From the NCBI GenBank assembly GCA_018899795.1, contig JAHIHJ010000242.1:1-8113 (forward strand): 8,113 nt of DNA, written 5' to 3'. Both the position numbers and the translations under genes were made by a program. The stretch's first letter is position 1; each line of letters begins with the position of its first letter. Source of the DNA: Methanobacteriota archaeon (GTDB lineage Archaea > Halobacteriota > Methanosarcinia > Methanosarcinales > Methanoperedenaceae). The notes under the pieces are model-generated. The model was given only the letters and a program-made list of their open reading frames with translations. It was not told the origin of the DNA and did not search any database. Shown piece after piece: positions 1-5,876 of the stretch.

Positions 1-312
1 AAATTTCAGCCGACATTTGTATATACAGATGACCATGTTCGTGCACATTATACGATTTGCATCTTATCGTACTTGCTGGATGTGACAGTTACAAATAGAC
101 TCAGACAAAAACCGATTGAGGGGATAGGAAGCGTGGATAAAGTTCACAGGATTCTGAGAGGGTGTGAAGTTGGAAAATTGAGTGTGAAAGGATCTGACTG
201 TAGTGGGTTGAAACTCATGCCTCTAACGGATGAGCAAAAAAGTGTACTGAAGTTATTTGATTGTGATTATCTTGTGAGGAGGGACTTTTTAAGATCAATA
301 GGCGTTAAGTGA
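1..312 (+). CDS. Transposase, C-terminal part (5' end outside window)
   Basis: The frame is open from the first base of the window to the TGA at 310-312 and gives 103 residues. It begins with a segment reading TFVYTDDHVRAHYTICIL followed by TNRL. This resembles the end of the catalytic core of DDE transposases of the IS4/IS1634 type, where a conserved His-x-x-x-His/Tyr helix follows the last acidic residue. The remaining residues (SVDKVHRILRGCEVGKL, then LTDEQKSVLKLFDCDYLV) look like the usual helical tail. TTG at 73 could be read as a start, but the resemblance continues upstream of it, so the gene should be treated as truncated by the window edge. No terminal inverted repeat can be identified because the other end of the element is not visible. 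Transposase is fairly sure from the pattern; the family assignment is inferred. Confidence 0.65.
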   Translation, partial: KFQPTFVYTDDHVRAHYTICILSYLLDVTVTNRLRQKPIEGIGSVDKVHRILRGCEVGKLSVKGSDCSGLKLMPLTDEQKSVLKLFDCDYLVRRDFLRSIGVK

Positions 313-436
313 CTAAGAACAGATTTTTAACCGTAGGGTGGTTTACCTATATGGTTTTGGTTTGAATCTGACGAAGATGGGTTGTAACATATTTATCATA
401 CATAATCTGTCTGATGCTTAAATAAACTTTCTATCC

Positions 437-560
437 CAAGCCCCCCTTTGCCGGTATGGTGCGCCCTGGCGCCATCGCGAATATGCCTCTGAATAATTCC
501 CCACCGATGAAAAGACCCCGAACACGCCCATGCCAGCGATAAAGCGTAGGGGAGAAGCAT
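437..560. other. GC-rich patch of unknown nature
   Basis: This patch is markedly richer in G and C than the AT-rich sequence on both sides. It contains a short hairpin (GCGCC-CT-GGCGC around 468-479). On the minus strand two overlapping frames are open, giving peptides that end in AMAPGRTIPAKGGLG or read AYSRWRQGAPYRQRGAWDRK, but neither has a Shine-Dalgarno or a known domain that I recognise. Open frames here are easily explained by base composition. It could be a fragment of a dispersed repeat or a piece of a foreign gene. No function can be assigned. Confidence 0.3.
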
Positions 561-597
561 GTTTTTGTTATGCCAGGCATATCTGCATAAATGTTGT

Positions 598-607
598 CAT
601 ATATAAG
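598..607 (+). promoter_or_regulatory. Probable archaeal TATA box (box A) of a small RNA candidate
   Basis: CATATATAAG is a good match to the archaeal box A consensus. The centre lies about 26 bases before position 630, where a strong hairpin begins. Archaeal transcription usually starts about 25-27 bases downstream of the box A centre, so a transcript would begin almost exactly at the hairpin. No protein start follows, which fits a non-coding transcript. The upstream BRE is not clearly purine-rich, so this remains a prediction. Confidence 0.4.
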
Positions 608-629
608 GGCAAACAATTATAATAATAGT

Positions 630-703
630 AAGATAAGCGGGAAGGGGAGTGGGGTGGTATCGTTAAAAAAAACCCGCTTATCTTGTTCGTTTTTCAGCGA
701 ACA
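630..703 (+). ncRNA. Candidate structured small RNA: two consecutive hairpins
   Basis: A perfect 12-base inverted repeat, AAGATAAGCGGG (630-641) and CCCGCTTATCTT (673-684), encloses a 31-base loop made of a G-rich part and a run of eight As. A second perfect stem follows directly: TGTTCG (684-689) and CGAACA (698-703) around an eight-base loop. Two adjacent stems without mismatches in AT-rich DNA, placed one promoter-length after a TATA box (598-607), suggest a small structured RNA. Its 3' end is unclear; T-rich stretches at about 733-765 could terminate it. Alternatives are the end of a mobile element or a bidirectional terminator. It does not match any archaeal RNA family that I recognise. 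Confidence 0.35.
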
Positions 704-758
704 TATTAGTATAGGAGAGCTAAACTTAAATAGTTTTCGTTTACTATATAAACATATT

Positions 759-923
759 TTATATATTAACACCTAATTTATTAATCTTTTCTGCAAACCT
801 CATCGCCAATACCTTCAATTCCTTCCTGGACGAATACTTCTTAGGCATCTTATCATCGCATATTATCGTTTTACCACCACCATTCAGTATTAAACAAACA
901 ACAAACAGTACAGTATCAACTAT
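759..923 (-). pseudogene. Short gene-like remnant, unrecognised
   Basis: On the minus strand the frame is open for 54 codons to the TAA at 759-761. It reads a hydrophobic start (VLFVVCLIL), then NGGGKTIICDDKMPKKYSS and a charged helical tail (RKELKVLAMRFAEKI). The only in-frame ATG is at 846-848, giving a 29-residue peptide. No Shine-Dalgarno precedes it. Just upstream, another frame (SLERSEQWGDETPNK) ends in TAG at 920-922, so the two pieces could be halves of one frame-shifted gene. The amino-acid composition looks more like real protein than most chance frames, but I do not recognise the family and this could still be chance. Confidence 0.2.
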
Positions 924-1033
924 TTATTAGGAGTTTCATCGCCCCACTGCTCGCTCCTTTCTAATGATTAATTGATACAATTATGTCATGTACAATTTCA
1001 TATATATGTATTTCGAAACCCTTCAAATCATAT

Positions 1034-1042
1034 AAAAAAAAA
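1034..1042 (-). terminator. T-run terminator after the tRNA-Ile gene
   Basis: Nine consecutive As on the plus strand give a run of nine Ts on the minus strand, 16 bases after the tRNA 3' end at 1058. Archaeal RNA polymerase terminates at such runs without needing a hairpin, so this is the likely end of the tRNA transcript. Confidence 0.6.
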
Positions 1043-1057
1043 GCGATCTATAATATA

Positions 1058-1131
1058 TGGGCCCGCTGCGATTTGAACGCAGGACCTCTCGGTTATCAGC
1101 CGAGCGCTCCACCTGGCTAAGCTACGGGCCC
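1058..1131 (-). tRNA. tRNA-Ile (anticodon GAU)
   Basis: The minus strand folds into a complete 74-base cloverleaf. The acceptor stem is GGGCCCG paired with CGGGCCC, seven perfect pairs, followed by discriminator A at 1058. The D arm is GCTT/GAGC. The anticodon stem is CTCGG/CCGAG with loop CTGATAA, giving anticodon GAT (reads AUC/AUU, isoleucine). The T arm is CTGCG/CGCAG with loop TTCAAAT. The CCA end is not encoded, and there is no intron. The gene is divergent from rpl10e, and its 3' end faces the accessory stretch toward the transposase, a common integration setting. Confidence 0.96.
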
Positions 1132-1159
1132 AGAACTAGCGCCACTATAACGGCATCTA

Positions 1160-1168
1160 ATTTAAACC
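1160..1168 (-). promoter_or_regulatory. Possible TATA box of the tRNA-Ile gene
   Basis: On the minus strand GGTTTAAAT lies with its centre about 33 bases before the tRNA 5' end at 1131. That is close to the usual box A distance if the transcript carries a few leader bases removed by RNase P. It is an AT-rich match only, so confidence is low. Confidence 0.3.
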
Positions 1169-1184
1169 TTATCTATTCGATAAA

Positions 1185-1194
1185 GTTTATAAGC
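1185..1194 (+). promoter_or_regulatory. Probable TATA box of the rpl10e-aIF2beta operon
   Basis: GTTTATAAGC, preceded by the purine-rich CGATAAA as a possible BRE, matches archaeal box A. It predicts a transcript start near 1215 and a leader of roughly 45 bases that contains the GGAGG Shine-Dalgarno at 1247-1251. It sits in the 128-base gap between the divergent tRNA-Ile and rpl10e. Confidence 0.45.
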
Positions 1195-1259
1195 ATTAAA
1201 GTCATGTGGATTCGAAATCGTAGTCTTTACGCATATAACAATTATCGGAGGATTATCCA

Positions 1260-1781
1260 ATGGCAAGAAAACCAGCAAGAATGTACACGAAGATCACCCA
1301 GCGCTCATATACGAGACGGAAATATATGGGCGGTGTCCCGGGAAGCAAGATAGTAACATTTGATATCGGGAATTTGAAAGACGAATTTCCAGTTGAGATC
1401 TCACTCATAGCAAAAGAAGCATGCCAGATACGGCACAGCGCGCTTGAATCAGCGCGCATAGCGGCTAATAAACCGTTACTTGAAGGTGCTGGTGTAAACG
1501 GTTACCACCTGAAGATCAGGACGTACCCTCACGAAGTCCTGAGAGAAAATAAACAGGCGACCGGCGCTGGCGCAGACCGTGTATCCCAGGGAATGCGAAA
1601 CGCTTTCGGAAAAGCGATCGGCACAGCAGCCAGGGTGAGAGCAGGTCAGAAGTTAATGACCGTATCGATAAATCCTGAAAAATTCAAACTTGCAAAGGAT
1701 TCGCTCAGAGCTGCAGGGTATAAACTGCCCACTCCTATCAGACTGGTCGTGGATAAGGGTCAGGAATTAATCTTAAGTTAG
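1260..1781 (+). CDS. rpl10e: 50S ribosomal protein L10e (uL16 family)
   Basis: This is the archaeal counterpart of eukaryotic RPL10 and bacterial L16, a large-subunit protein that sits near the elbow of the A-site tRNA and the 5S rRNA region. The 173 residues match the usual archaeal length. Typical family features are the basic N-terminus ([12 protein letters not shown]), the Gly-Gly-Val-Pro-Gly stretch at about 24-28, and the conserved central segment [14 protein letters not shown] at 104-117 with its flexible Gly/Ala/Arg-rich loop. The start is fixed by GGAGG (1247-1251), eight bases before the ATG. The gene is followed after four bases by the aIF2-beta gene, so both are almost certainly co-transcribed as a translation operon. 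The stop is TAG at 1779-1781. Nothing is unusual in the protein. Confidence 0.95.
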   Translation: MARKPARMYTKITQRSYTRRKYMGGVPGSKIVTFDIGNLKDEFPVEISLIAKEACQIRHSALESARIAANKPLLEGAGVNGYHLKIRTYPHEVLRENKQATGAGADRVSQGMRNAFGKAIGTAARVRAGQKLMTVSINPEKFKLAKDSLRAAGYKLPTPIRLVVDKGQELILS

Positions 1782-1785
1782 GTTC

Positions 1786-2412
1786 ATGAACGATTATCTC
1801 GAAAATCTGAACCGGGCTCTTTCCAAACTGCCTGAGATCAAAGGTACAGGAGAGCGTTTTGTAGTTCCTGAGCCAAAGCTCCTCACAGAAGGAAAAACAA
1901 CTGTTTTGGAAAATTTCTCTGTAATAGCGGATAAATTGAACCGTGACCCAAAACATGTATTCAAATTCCTCTTGAAAGAACTTGGTACAGCAGGCAAACA
2001 TGAAGGTCAAAGAGCAACTTTCCAGGGTAAATTCGGTTCAGGAGTGGTCTCCCAGCTGATAGAGGCTTATGTAAAGGATTTTGTTACCTGCTCTGAATGC
2101 GGGCGTCCTGATACGCATCTGATAAAAGTTGAAAGGTTTATGACACTGCGTTGCGATGCTTGCGGCGCTCACAGACCGGTCTCCAAGCAGCAGGTTGCAG
2201 TTCATCTTGTCAAAGAAGATGCTCTGAAAGAAGGGGAGATATACGAGGTCAGGATCGAAGCCGTTGGGAGCAAAGGCGATGGAATTGCCAAGAAGGATAA
2301 ATATACTATTTATGTGCCAGGGGCTGTAAAGGGAGATATAGTCAAGATAAAGATCAAAAAGATAACAGGGAACCTGGCATTCTCTGAATTTATCGAGAAG
2401 ATATCAACGTGA
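1786..2412 (+). CDS. eif2b: Translation initiation factor aIF2 subunit beta with C-terminal TRAM domain
   Basis: This is the beta subunit of the heterotrimeric aIF2, which brings initiator Met-tRNA to the small ribosomal subunit. Residues 1-20 form the N-terminal helix that contacts the gamma subunit. Residues of about 25-98 form the central alpha/beta domain ([22 protein letters not shown]). Residues 102-126 form a zinc ribbon with Cys102, Cys105, Cys123 and Cys126 (CSEC and CDAC). Residues of about 147-207 are an added TRAM domain ([20 protein letters not shown], then YVPGAVKGD), a small RNA-binding beta barrel. That extension makes the protein (208 residues) longer than the roughly 140 residues of many archaeal homologues; it is known in Methanosarcinales. 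The ATG is four bases after the rpl10e stop, with only a weak Shine-Dalgarno, suggesting translational coupling. The gene converges on purP, leaving 11 bases between stops and no clear T-run. Confidence 0.95.
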   Translation: MNDYLENLNRALSKLPEIKGTGERFVVPEPKLLTEGKTTVLENFSVIADKLNRDPKHVFKFLLKELGTAGKHEGQRATFQGKFGSGVVSQLIEAYVKDFVTCSECGRPDTHLIKVERFMTLRCDACGAHRPVSKQQVAVHLVKEDALKEGEIYEVRIEAVGSKGDGIAKKDKYTIYVPGAVKGDIVKIKIKKITGNLAFSEFIEKIST

Positions 2413-2423
2413 AGCTCGGAAGC

Positions 2424-3578
2424 TCACGTAACAATCTCTTCTACTCTTTCCTGTTCTATTGCCCGCCTTATCTCCATAGCCACGCGCCTGCCAGTGCTTA
2501 CGGGTTTTCGCCAGAGGGTATTGCCGTAAGGGTGACCAACTGAAACGTGGACATTAGTTCCCCCGCCCACGCGCGGCGCCACATCATAAACATAGAAATT
2601 CAGGTCTTTATCCACGCAGGTCTGGAGGCAGAAGGGTCCTATAATGCCGGGTTTATAGTATCTCTGGGTAGCTTTAACGTATTTTTCAGCAAGCTCGAAC
2701 ACATCCTCAAGGAGCGATTCGCGAAGCGTTGCTGAATTGTGCCCGCAAACAGTGTATTCTGGAGTGACCTGACGCTCATTCAGTGTGATCTGCTGAGGCG
2801 CAGGCAGGCGCACATGCCCGTCAAGGCTGGTCTCGAACCGCCAATCAATGCCCAGCAGTTCAATTTTACTCATCTTTTCCTCAAGTGGTGAGTAGAACAT
2901 ATCAAGATTAAAGACAGGTCCGATAATATATCTCTCGATCCTGGCTTCGGCAAGCGCTTCCCTGGAAATAACGCCCTGCTTCAGTAGCGCGCCGGATTTC
3001 TGCATGAATTCCTCGTACGAGGCGGCAGTGAAAAATCCCCGCTCAAGTTTCTTTACTGCATGAGGAAGTTTTACCATCACAAGGCTGTCTATATCTTCAG
3101 GTTTTTTTATCTTCTCAGGATACGGAAGCCCCGCTTTTTCAAGAAGCCAGTAATAATCCTTCTCAATCCCCCTTTCCTCACTTCGCAGCAAATTACGGCT
3201 TCCGAACATCGGGACTTTGAACTTATCTTCCACATCATCTATTGAGCAGTAAGACGTGAAAGAACGGTTCGGGATGAAAATAGTATTATTGTCGCGCAGT
3301 TTCTTCTGGTTCTCAGGCTTGATTATCTCGTTGAATTTATTATACACATCTGCGGTATCCACGATACCGCGGATAAGCTTCCCGTCCCGCCTCTGTGCCC
3401 TGAAGTACTCTGTGTAGGTCTTCTCGCGACCCTTTTCGCACACCGCATGTGTCCTGAACCCCTCTTCCACGGCGCCGTCGCATACGTCAAGCGCAGAGTG
3501 CGAAGCCAGGACGCCGATGGTGGTTTCGTTCAGGTCATATCCGGACAATATTTCTGTTATCTCCTTCCTCTCGATCAT
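2424..3578 (-). CDS. purP: 5-formaminoimidazole-4-carboxamide ribonucleotide synthetase (formate-dependent PurP)
   Basis: PurP makes FAICAR from AICAR, formate and ATP, the penultimate step of archaeal IMP synthesis. It replaces the folate-dependent transformylase activity of bacterial PurH. The protein has 384 residues, a little longer than typical members (about 360). The N-terminal half (about 1-140) shows the family start: GYDL at 13-16, ASHSALDV at 25-32, EEGFRT at 38-43, and MFGSRNLLR at 124-132. The C-terminal ATP-grasp part shows FFTAASYEEF (182-191), the substrate-lining region GPVFNLDMFYS (220-230) and the strongly conserved DVAPRVGGGTNVH (332-344) and STGRR (361-365). The ATG at 3578 fits the family N-terminus, with a modest AAGGGA just upstream. 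It is convergent with the aIF2-beta gene and lies downstream of a decayed signalling locus, probably separated from it by the T-run at 3624-3632. Confidence 0.92.
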   Translation of the reverse strand: MIERKEITEILSGYDLNETTIGVLASHSALDVCDGAVEEGFRTHAVCEKGREKTYTEYFRAQRRDGKLIRGIVDTADVYNKFNEIIKPENQKKLRDNNTIFIPNRSFTSYCSIDDVEDKFKVPMFGSRNLLRSEERGIEKDYYWLLEKAGLPYPEKIKKPEDIDSLVMVKLPHAVKKLERGFFTAASYEEFMQKSGALLKQGVISREALAEARIERYIIGPVFNLDMFYSPLEEKMSKIELLGIDWRFETSLDGHVRLPAPQQITLNERQVTPEYTVCGHNSATLRESLLEDVFELAEKYVKATQRYYKPGIIGPFCLQTCVDKDLNFYVYDVAPRVGGGTNVHVSVGHPYGNTLWRKPVSTGRRVAMEIRRAIEQERVEEIVT

Positions 3579-3623
3579 AGTTCCCTTTAGGTCTTATAGG
3601 TCTATGAATGTTACGATTTGCAC

Positions 3624-3632
3624 AAAAAAAAA
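3624..3632 (-). terminator. T-run terminator between decayed kinase and purP
   Basis: Nine As on the plus strand give nine Ts on the minus strand, about 10 bases after the likely original stop (TGA, 3642-3644) of the histidine kinase remnant and 46 bases before the purP start. It looks like the surviving terminator of the old kinase gene and would insulate purP from upstream transcription. Confidence 0.45.
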
Positions 3633-3641
3633 TTGACATTA

Positions 3642-4108
3642 TCAGTTTTTCCCCCCACTGCCCCCCGCCTTTCGGTATGGTGAAGCGGAAGGTTGAACCT
3701 TTTCCTTTTTCGGATTCCACCTGGATCCTTCCCCCTTGGCGTTCCACGATTTTTTTGCATATCGCAAGTCCGATACCTGTTTTAGATTCAGTTTCACGGA
3801 TGTGTTCTGAGATCAAAAACAGGCTGTCATGGAATTTCGGGTCTATCCCCACACCGTTATCCTTCACTGAGAACACCCAGTCGCCTCCCTGCTCCCTCGC
3901 AGAGATATGCGCATGCGGCTGACTGGCGCTCCTGAACTTGATAGCGTTATCGATCAGGTGAAAGAATAACTGGCAAAGCTGGACCCTGTCCCCCTGTATC
4001 ATCCGGGCTGTTTCGACCCCATCCATGCGCGGTAAAGCCATTCGAATCCAGGACTTCGAGCACAAGCTCCATGTTCAAAGGATTATCCTCAACTACGAGA
4101 ACTTTCAT
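3642..4108 (-). pseudogene. Collapsed response regulator-histidine kinase remnant
   Basis: From the ATG at 4106-4108 the minus strand encodes the start of a receiver domain: MKVLVVEDNPLNMELVLEVL, with the acidic pair Glu7-Asp8. After LDSNGF the matching sequence continues only in another frame (starting around 4041) with MALPRMDGVETARMI, a later part of a receiver. The phosphorylated Asp and the strands between are missing. It then runs directly into a kinase ATPase domain: QLCQLFFHLIDNAIKF (N box), DNGVGID (G1 box), TGIGLAICKKIVERQGGRI (G2 box) and GKGSTFRFTIP. The dimerisation/phospho-His domain is absent. The frame then runs on past a TGA in a neighbouring frame at 3642-3644, beyond a run of six Gs, into purP. 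So at least two internal deletions and probably a one-base shift have occurred. It is very unlikely to make a functional protein. Confidence 0.75.
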
Positions 4109-4225
4109 GACCACATCACCTCCCCATTGTTTTCCAAAATCGAAATTAAGTATTGTTGTTTTCCCGGTCCCGCCTTTTGGATTAACAAATGAAATACACT
4201 TGTGTCTTTTGACATATACCCTCAA
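4109..4225 (-). pseudogene. ParA/MinD-type ATPase N-terminal fragment
   Basis: The minus-strand frame reads HKCISFVNPKGGTGKTTIL, which contains the deviant Walker A motif (KGGxGKT) of ParA/Soj-type partition ATPases in its normal place close to the N-terminus. Homology stops within about eight residues after Walker A, at FDFGKQWG. From there the sequence is the leader of the adjacent response-regulator remnant, including its Shine-Dalgarno (4115-4123), read through in the same frame. No Walker A' or Walker B region is present. A TTG at 4223-4225 could serve as a start, but the fragment cannot make an ATPase. It is best read as the stump left after a deletion or recombination. Confidence 0.65.
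4115..4123 (-). promoter_or_regulatory. Intact Shine-Dalgarno of the decayed response regulator
   Basis: On the minus strand GGAGGTGAT is a perfect match to the anti-Shine-Dalgarno and lies six bases before the ATG at 4106-4108. It identifies that ATG as the true start of the response regulator and shows that the ParA fragment upstream is joined to the regulator's own leader rather than being fused to it by design. Confidence 0.7.
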
Positions 4226-4299
4226 TTCAGATTCCCGTTATTCCCCGTTTTCCGTTTTGGTTTCTACACTTTTTCCCCGCGAGCAGATGATTTTACTTG

Positions 4300-4316
4300 T
4301 TATTATATGATAATAA
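4300..4316. repeat. AT-rich palindrome, possible operator
   Basis: TTATTAT-ATG-ATAATAA is a perfect dyad of 7+7 bases around three. It lies between the ParA fragment and the DUF123-argC cluster, about 10 bases upstream of the probable TATA box (4326-4334). It could bind a regulator of the arginine cluster or be a leftover of the lost genes. AT-rich palindromes also occur by chance. Confidence 0.25.
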
Positions 4317-4325
4317 TTATGCTCA

Positions 4326-4334
4326 CATATAAAA
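4326..4334 (+). promoter_or_regulatory. Probable TATA box of the DUF123-argC-CBS-argJ cluster
   Basis: CATATAAAA matches box A and predicts a start near 4357, leaving a leader of about 55 bases before the ATG at 4411. A second AT-rich match (4397-4408) is too close to the start codon to be the box for this gene. Confidence 0.35.
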
Positions 4335-4410
4335 CTTACTGATATATCGGTGGGACTCGTTATTATTTTCAGGTTCCCTATTATGCCATAAAGGTGTATT
4401 ATATAAAACC

Positions 4411-4848
4411 ATGAAAGGGATTTACGTCCTGATACTGAGACTGGGTAAAGAAAAAGTGATCCAGGTGGGAAAACTTGGAAAGTTCAGGTTCAGGAAAGGT
4501 CATTATGCATACATCGGTTCTGCGCTGGGAACCGGAGGTTTCAAGCGCGTAACAAGGCATTTCAATGTTGCATCAGGTAAGAACATGACTAGAAAATGGC
4601 ACATAGATTATCTATTGCCTTATTCAGAAGTAGTATGCGCCGTACTTATACCCGCAGAAGGAAGCATAGAATGCAGCATGGCAAAGGCTGTAGGAGAGTT
4701 AAGCGCCGCGATACCCGGCTTCGGATGCAGCGAATGTTCGTGCAATTCACATTTATTCTATTCGGGGAGCGAACTTAAGGAAAGGGTGATCAGCGCAGGT
4801 GACAAACTATCGGGAAACGAAAGTATCATAATAGTCAAGACCATTTAG
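4411..4848 (+). CDS. DUF123 protein, GIY-YIG nuclease-like fold
   Basis: The 145 residues match the DUF123 family, a GIY-YIG-like domain found alone in archaea and sometimes fused to endonuclease III. Visible family signatures are KGIYVLIL (2-9, the 'GIY' strand), HYAYIGSAL (31-39, the 'YIG' strand), RVTRH (46-50) with the family's Arg and His, WHIDYLL (63-69) and the C-terminal GFGCSECSCNSHLFY (103-117) with three Cys. The family is usually annotated as uncharacterised; nuclease activity is inferred from the fold, not shown. The ATG has only a weak GGTG upstream. Its stop is eight bases before argC, so it is the first gene of the arginine cluster, though a functional link to arginine synthesis is not evident. 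Length and motifs look intact. Confidence 0.85.
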   Translation: MKGIYVLILRLGKEKVIQVGKLGKFRFRKGHYAYIGSALGTGGFKRVTRHFNVASGKNMTRKWHIDYLLPYSEVVCAVLIPAEGSIECSMAKAVGELSAAIPGFGCSECSCNSHLFYSGSELKERVISAGDKLSGNESIIIVKTI

Positions 4849-4856
4849 ATATTAAC

Positions 4857-5867
4857 ATGGACATAGGAATAATCGGCGGTTCAGGATACACGGGCGGTGA
4901 ACTGCTGCGCTTGCTTGCTGGTCATCCTGAGGCAAATATTGTCGCAGTTACCTCCCGTAACAGGAAGGGACAGAAAGTCTGCGATACGCATACCCATCTT
5001 CGCAAAATTTACGACCTTGAATTTGAAGACCTTGGCGCGGATGAAGTAGCATCCCGTTCTGACATCGTGTTCACCGCAGTCCCGCACGGCACTGCAATGC
5101 AGGTCGTACCCGCGCTTCTTGAAGCAGGCGTGAAGGTAATAGACCTGAGCGCGGATTACAGGTTAAAAACAACTGTTTTTGAAAAAGTGTATAACATGAA
5201 GCACACCGATCCGAGGGATGCAGTGTACGGCATACCTGAACTTCATCCCGAAGTTCCAAAACAGAAATTTATCGCAAACCCCGGATGTTATCCCACAGGC
5301 GCATCGCTTGCAGCCGCTCCACTGGCTGATGCAGGGATTATCGATCGTGCGGTCTTTGATTCAAAGAGCGGCATATCAGGCGCAGGTGTGGAGCCCTCCC
5401 TGGCGTCGCATTATCCCAACATGGCTGAGAATATCCAGGCATACAAACTCACGAACCACCGCCACCGCGCTGAGATCGTGCAGGAACTTACCCGTCTTGA
5501 CGGGACGCTTGCAAAGATCAGCTTTACGCCTCATGTGATACCCTCGGTACGCGGGATATTGACTACTGCCCATATTTTCGTAAAAAGGGAAATTGACATG
5601 GATGAATTGACTGATATCTATAACAAATTTTATCAAAACAAGCCTTTCATAAGGCTTATCAATGGAATACCGATGCTGGGAGGCGTGCGCGGCTCGAATT
5701 TCTGTGATATCGGCTTTGAGATAGAACAGGGAAGTGACCGAATAGTTATTATATCAGCAATAGACAATTTAGTTAAAGGAGCGTCAGGTCAGGCGATACA
5801 GAACATGAACCTTATGTCAGGGTTAAATGAAACGATGGGTTTGTGGGTTCCTGCGACGGCTCCATGA
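4857..5867 (+). CDS. argC: N-acetyl-gamma-glutamyl-phosphate reductase
   Basis: ArgC reduces N-acetylglutamyl 5-phosphate with NADPH to the semialdehyde, the third step of arginine synthesis. The N-terminus carries the Rossmann nucleotide loop GGSGYTGGELLRLL (7-20). The catalytic cysteine is Cys144 in NPGCYPTGAS, followed by SGISGAG (171-177) as expected. The conserved NHRHRAEI (200-207) contains the active-site histidine region. PHGT at 77-80 and DLSADYRL at 97-104 are also typical. At 336 residues the protein is of normal length. Lys-rather than Glu-type substrates (LysY) are an alternative in some archaea, but neighbouring argJ supports arginine synthesis. The stop overlaps the Shine-Dalgarno of the following CBS-domain gene (GAGGAG at 5866-5871), indicating coupled translation. 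Confidence 0.95.
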   Translation: MDIGIIGGSGYTGGELLRLLAGHPEANIVAVTSRNRKGQKVCDTHTHLRKIYDLEFEDLGADEVASRSDIVFTAVPHGTAMQVVPALLEAGVKVIDLSADYRLKTTVFEKVYNMKHTDPRDAVYGIPELHPEVPKQKFIANPGCYPTGASLAAAPLADAGIIDRAVFDSKSGISGAGVEPSLASHYPNMAENIQAYKLTNHRHRAEIVQELTRLDGTLAKISFTPHVIPSVRGILTTAHIFVKREIDMDELTDIYNKFYQNKPFIRLINGIPMLGGVRGSNFCDIGFEIEQGSDRIVIISAIDNLVKGASGQAIQNMNLMSGLNETMGLWVPATAP

Positions 5868-5876
5868 GGAGACTAT

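Larger units (their letters stand above)
313..1057. other. Non-coding or decayed stretch between transposase and tRNA
   Basis: These 745 bases contain no convincing full-length gene. Most of the stretch is AT-rich, with frequent stops in all frames. Three items stand out and are listed separately: a GC-rich patch at about 437-560, a TATA box with a double hairpin at 598-703, and a short gene-like open frame on the minus strand at 759-923. A perfect 13-base palindrome (TATGCCAGGCATA, 569-581) lies between the GC-rich patch and the TATA box. The combination of a transposase end, a tRNA 3' end and debris between them is typical of an accessory insertion zone, but no attachment-site duplication of the tRNA end was found inside the window. 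Confidence 0.6.

Noticed and set aside
431..616. 61-codon minus-strand open frame in the GC-rich patch as a gene
   Set aside because: No Shine-Dalgarno, no recognised domain, overlapping open frames of similar length in the same patch; best explained by GC-rich composition.
895..946. C/D box guide RNA on the minus strand (GCGATGA ... TTGATAC ... CTGA)
   Set aside because: Box C and box D look-alikes are present at a suitable distance, but no D' box precedes the putative C' box, and no target complementarity can be checked here.
1..1131. Duplicate of the tRNA-Ile 3' end marking an integrated element
   Set aside because: No second copy of the acceptor/T-arm sequence was found between the transposase and the tRNA.
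2412..2424. Terminator between the convergent aIF2-beta and purP genes
   Set aside because: Only 11 bases separate the stops, with short repeated AAGCTC but no stable stem and no T-run on either strand.
3592..3600. CCTATAAGA on the minus strand as the purP TATA box
   Set aside because: It lies only about 14-22 bases before the ATG, so the transcript start would fall inside the coding region, while the family N-terminus supports the ATG at 3578.
3535..4065. A functional 176-residue histidine kinase
   Set aside because: It lacks the phospho-His domain, its first residues are an out-of-frame receiver fragment, and its end is read-through into purP.
4397..4408. TATTATATAAAA just before the DUF123 start codon as its TATA box
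   Set aside because: It ends only two bases before the ATG, so transcription would begin inside the gene, and the conserved GIY strand starts at residue 3, which rules out a later start.
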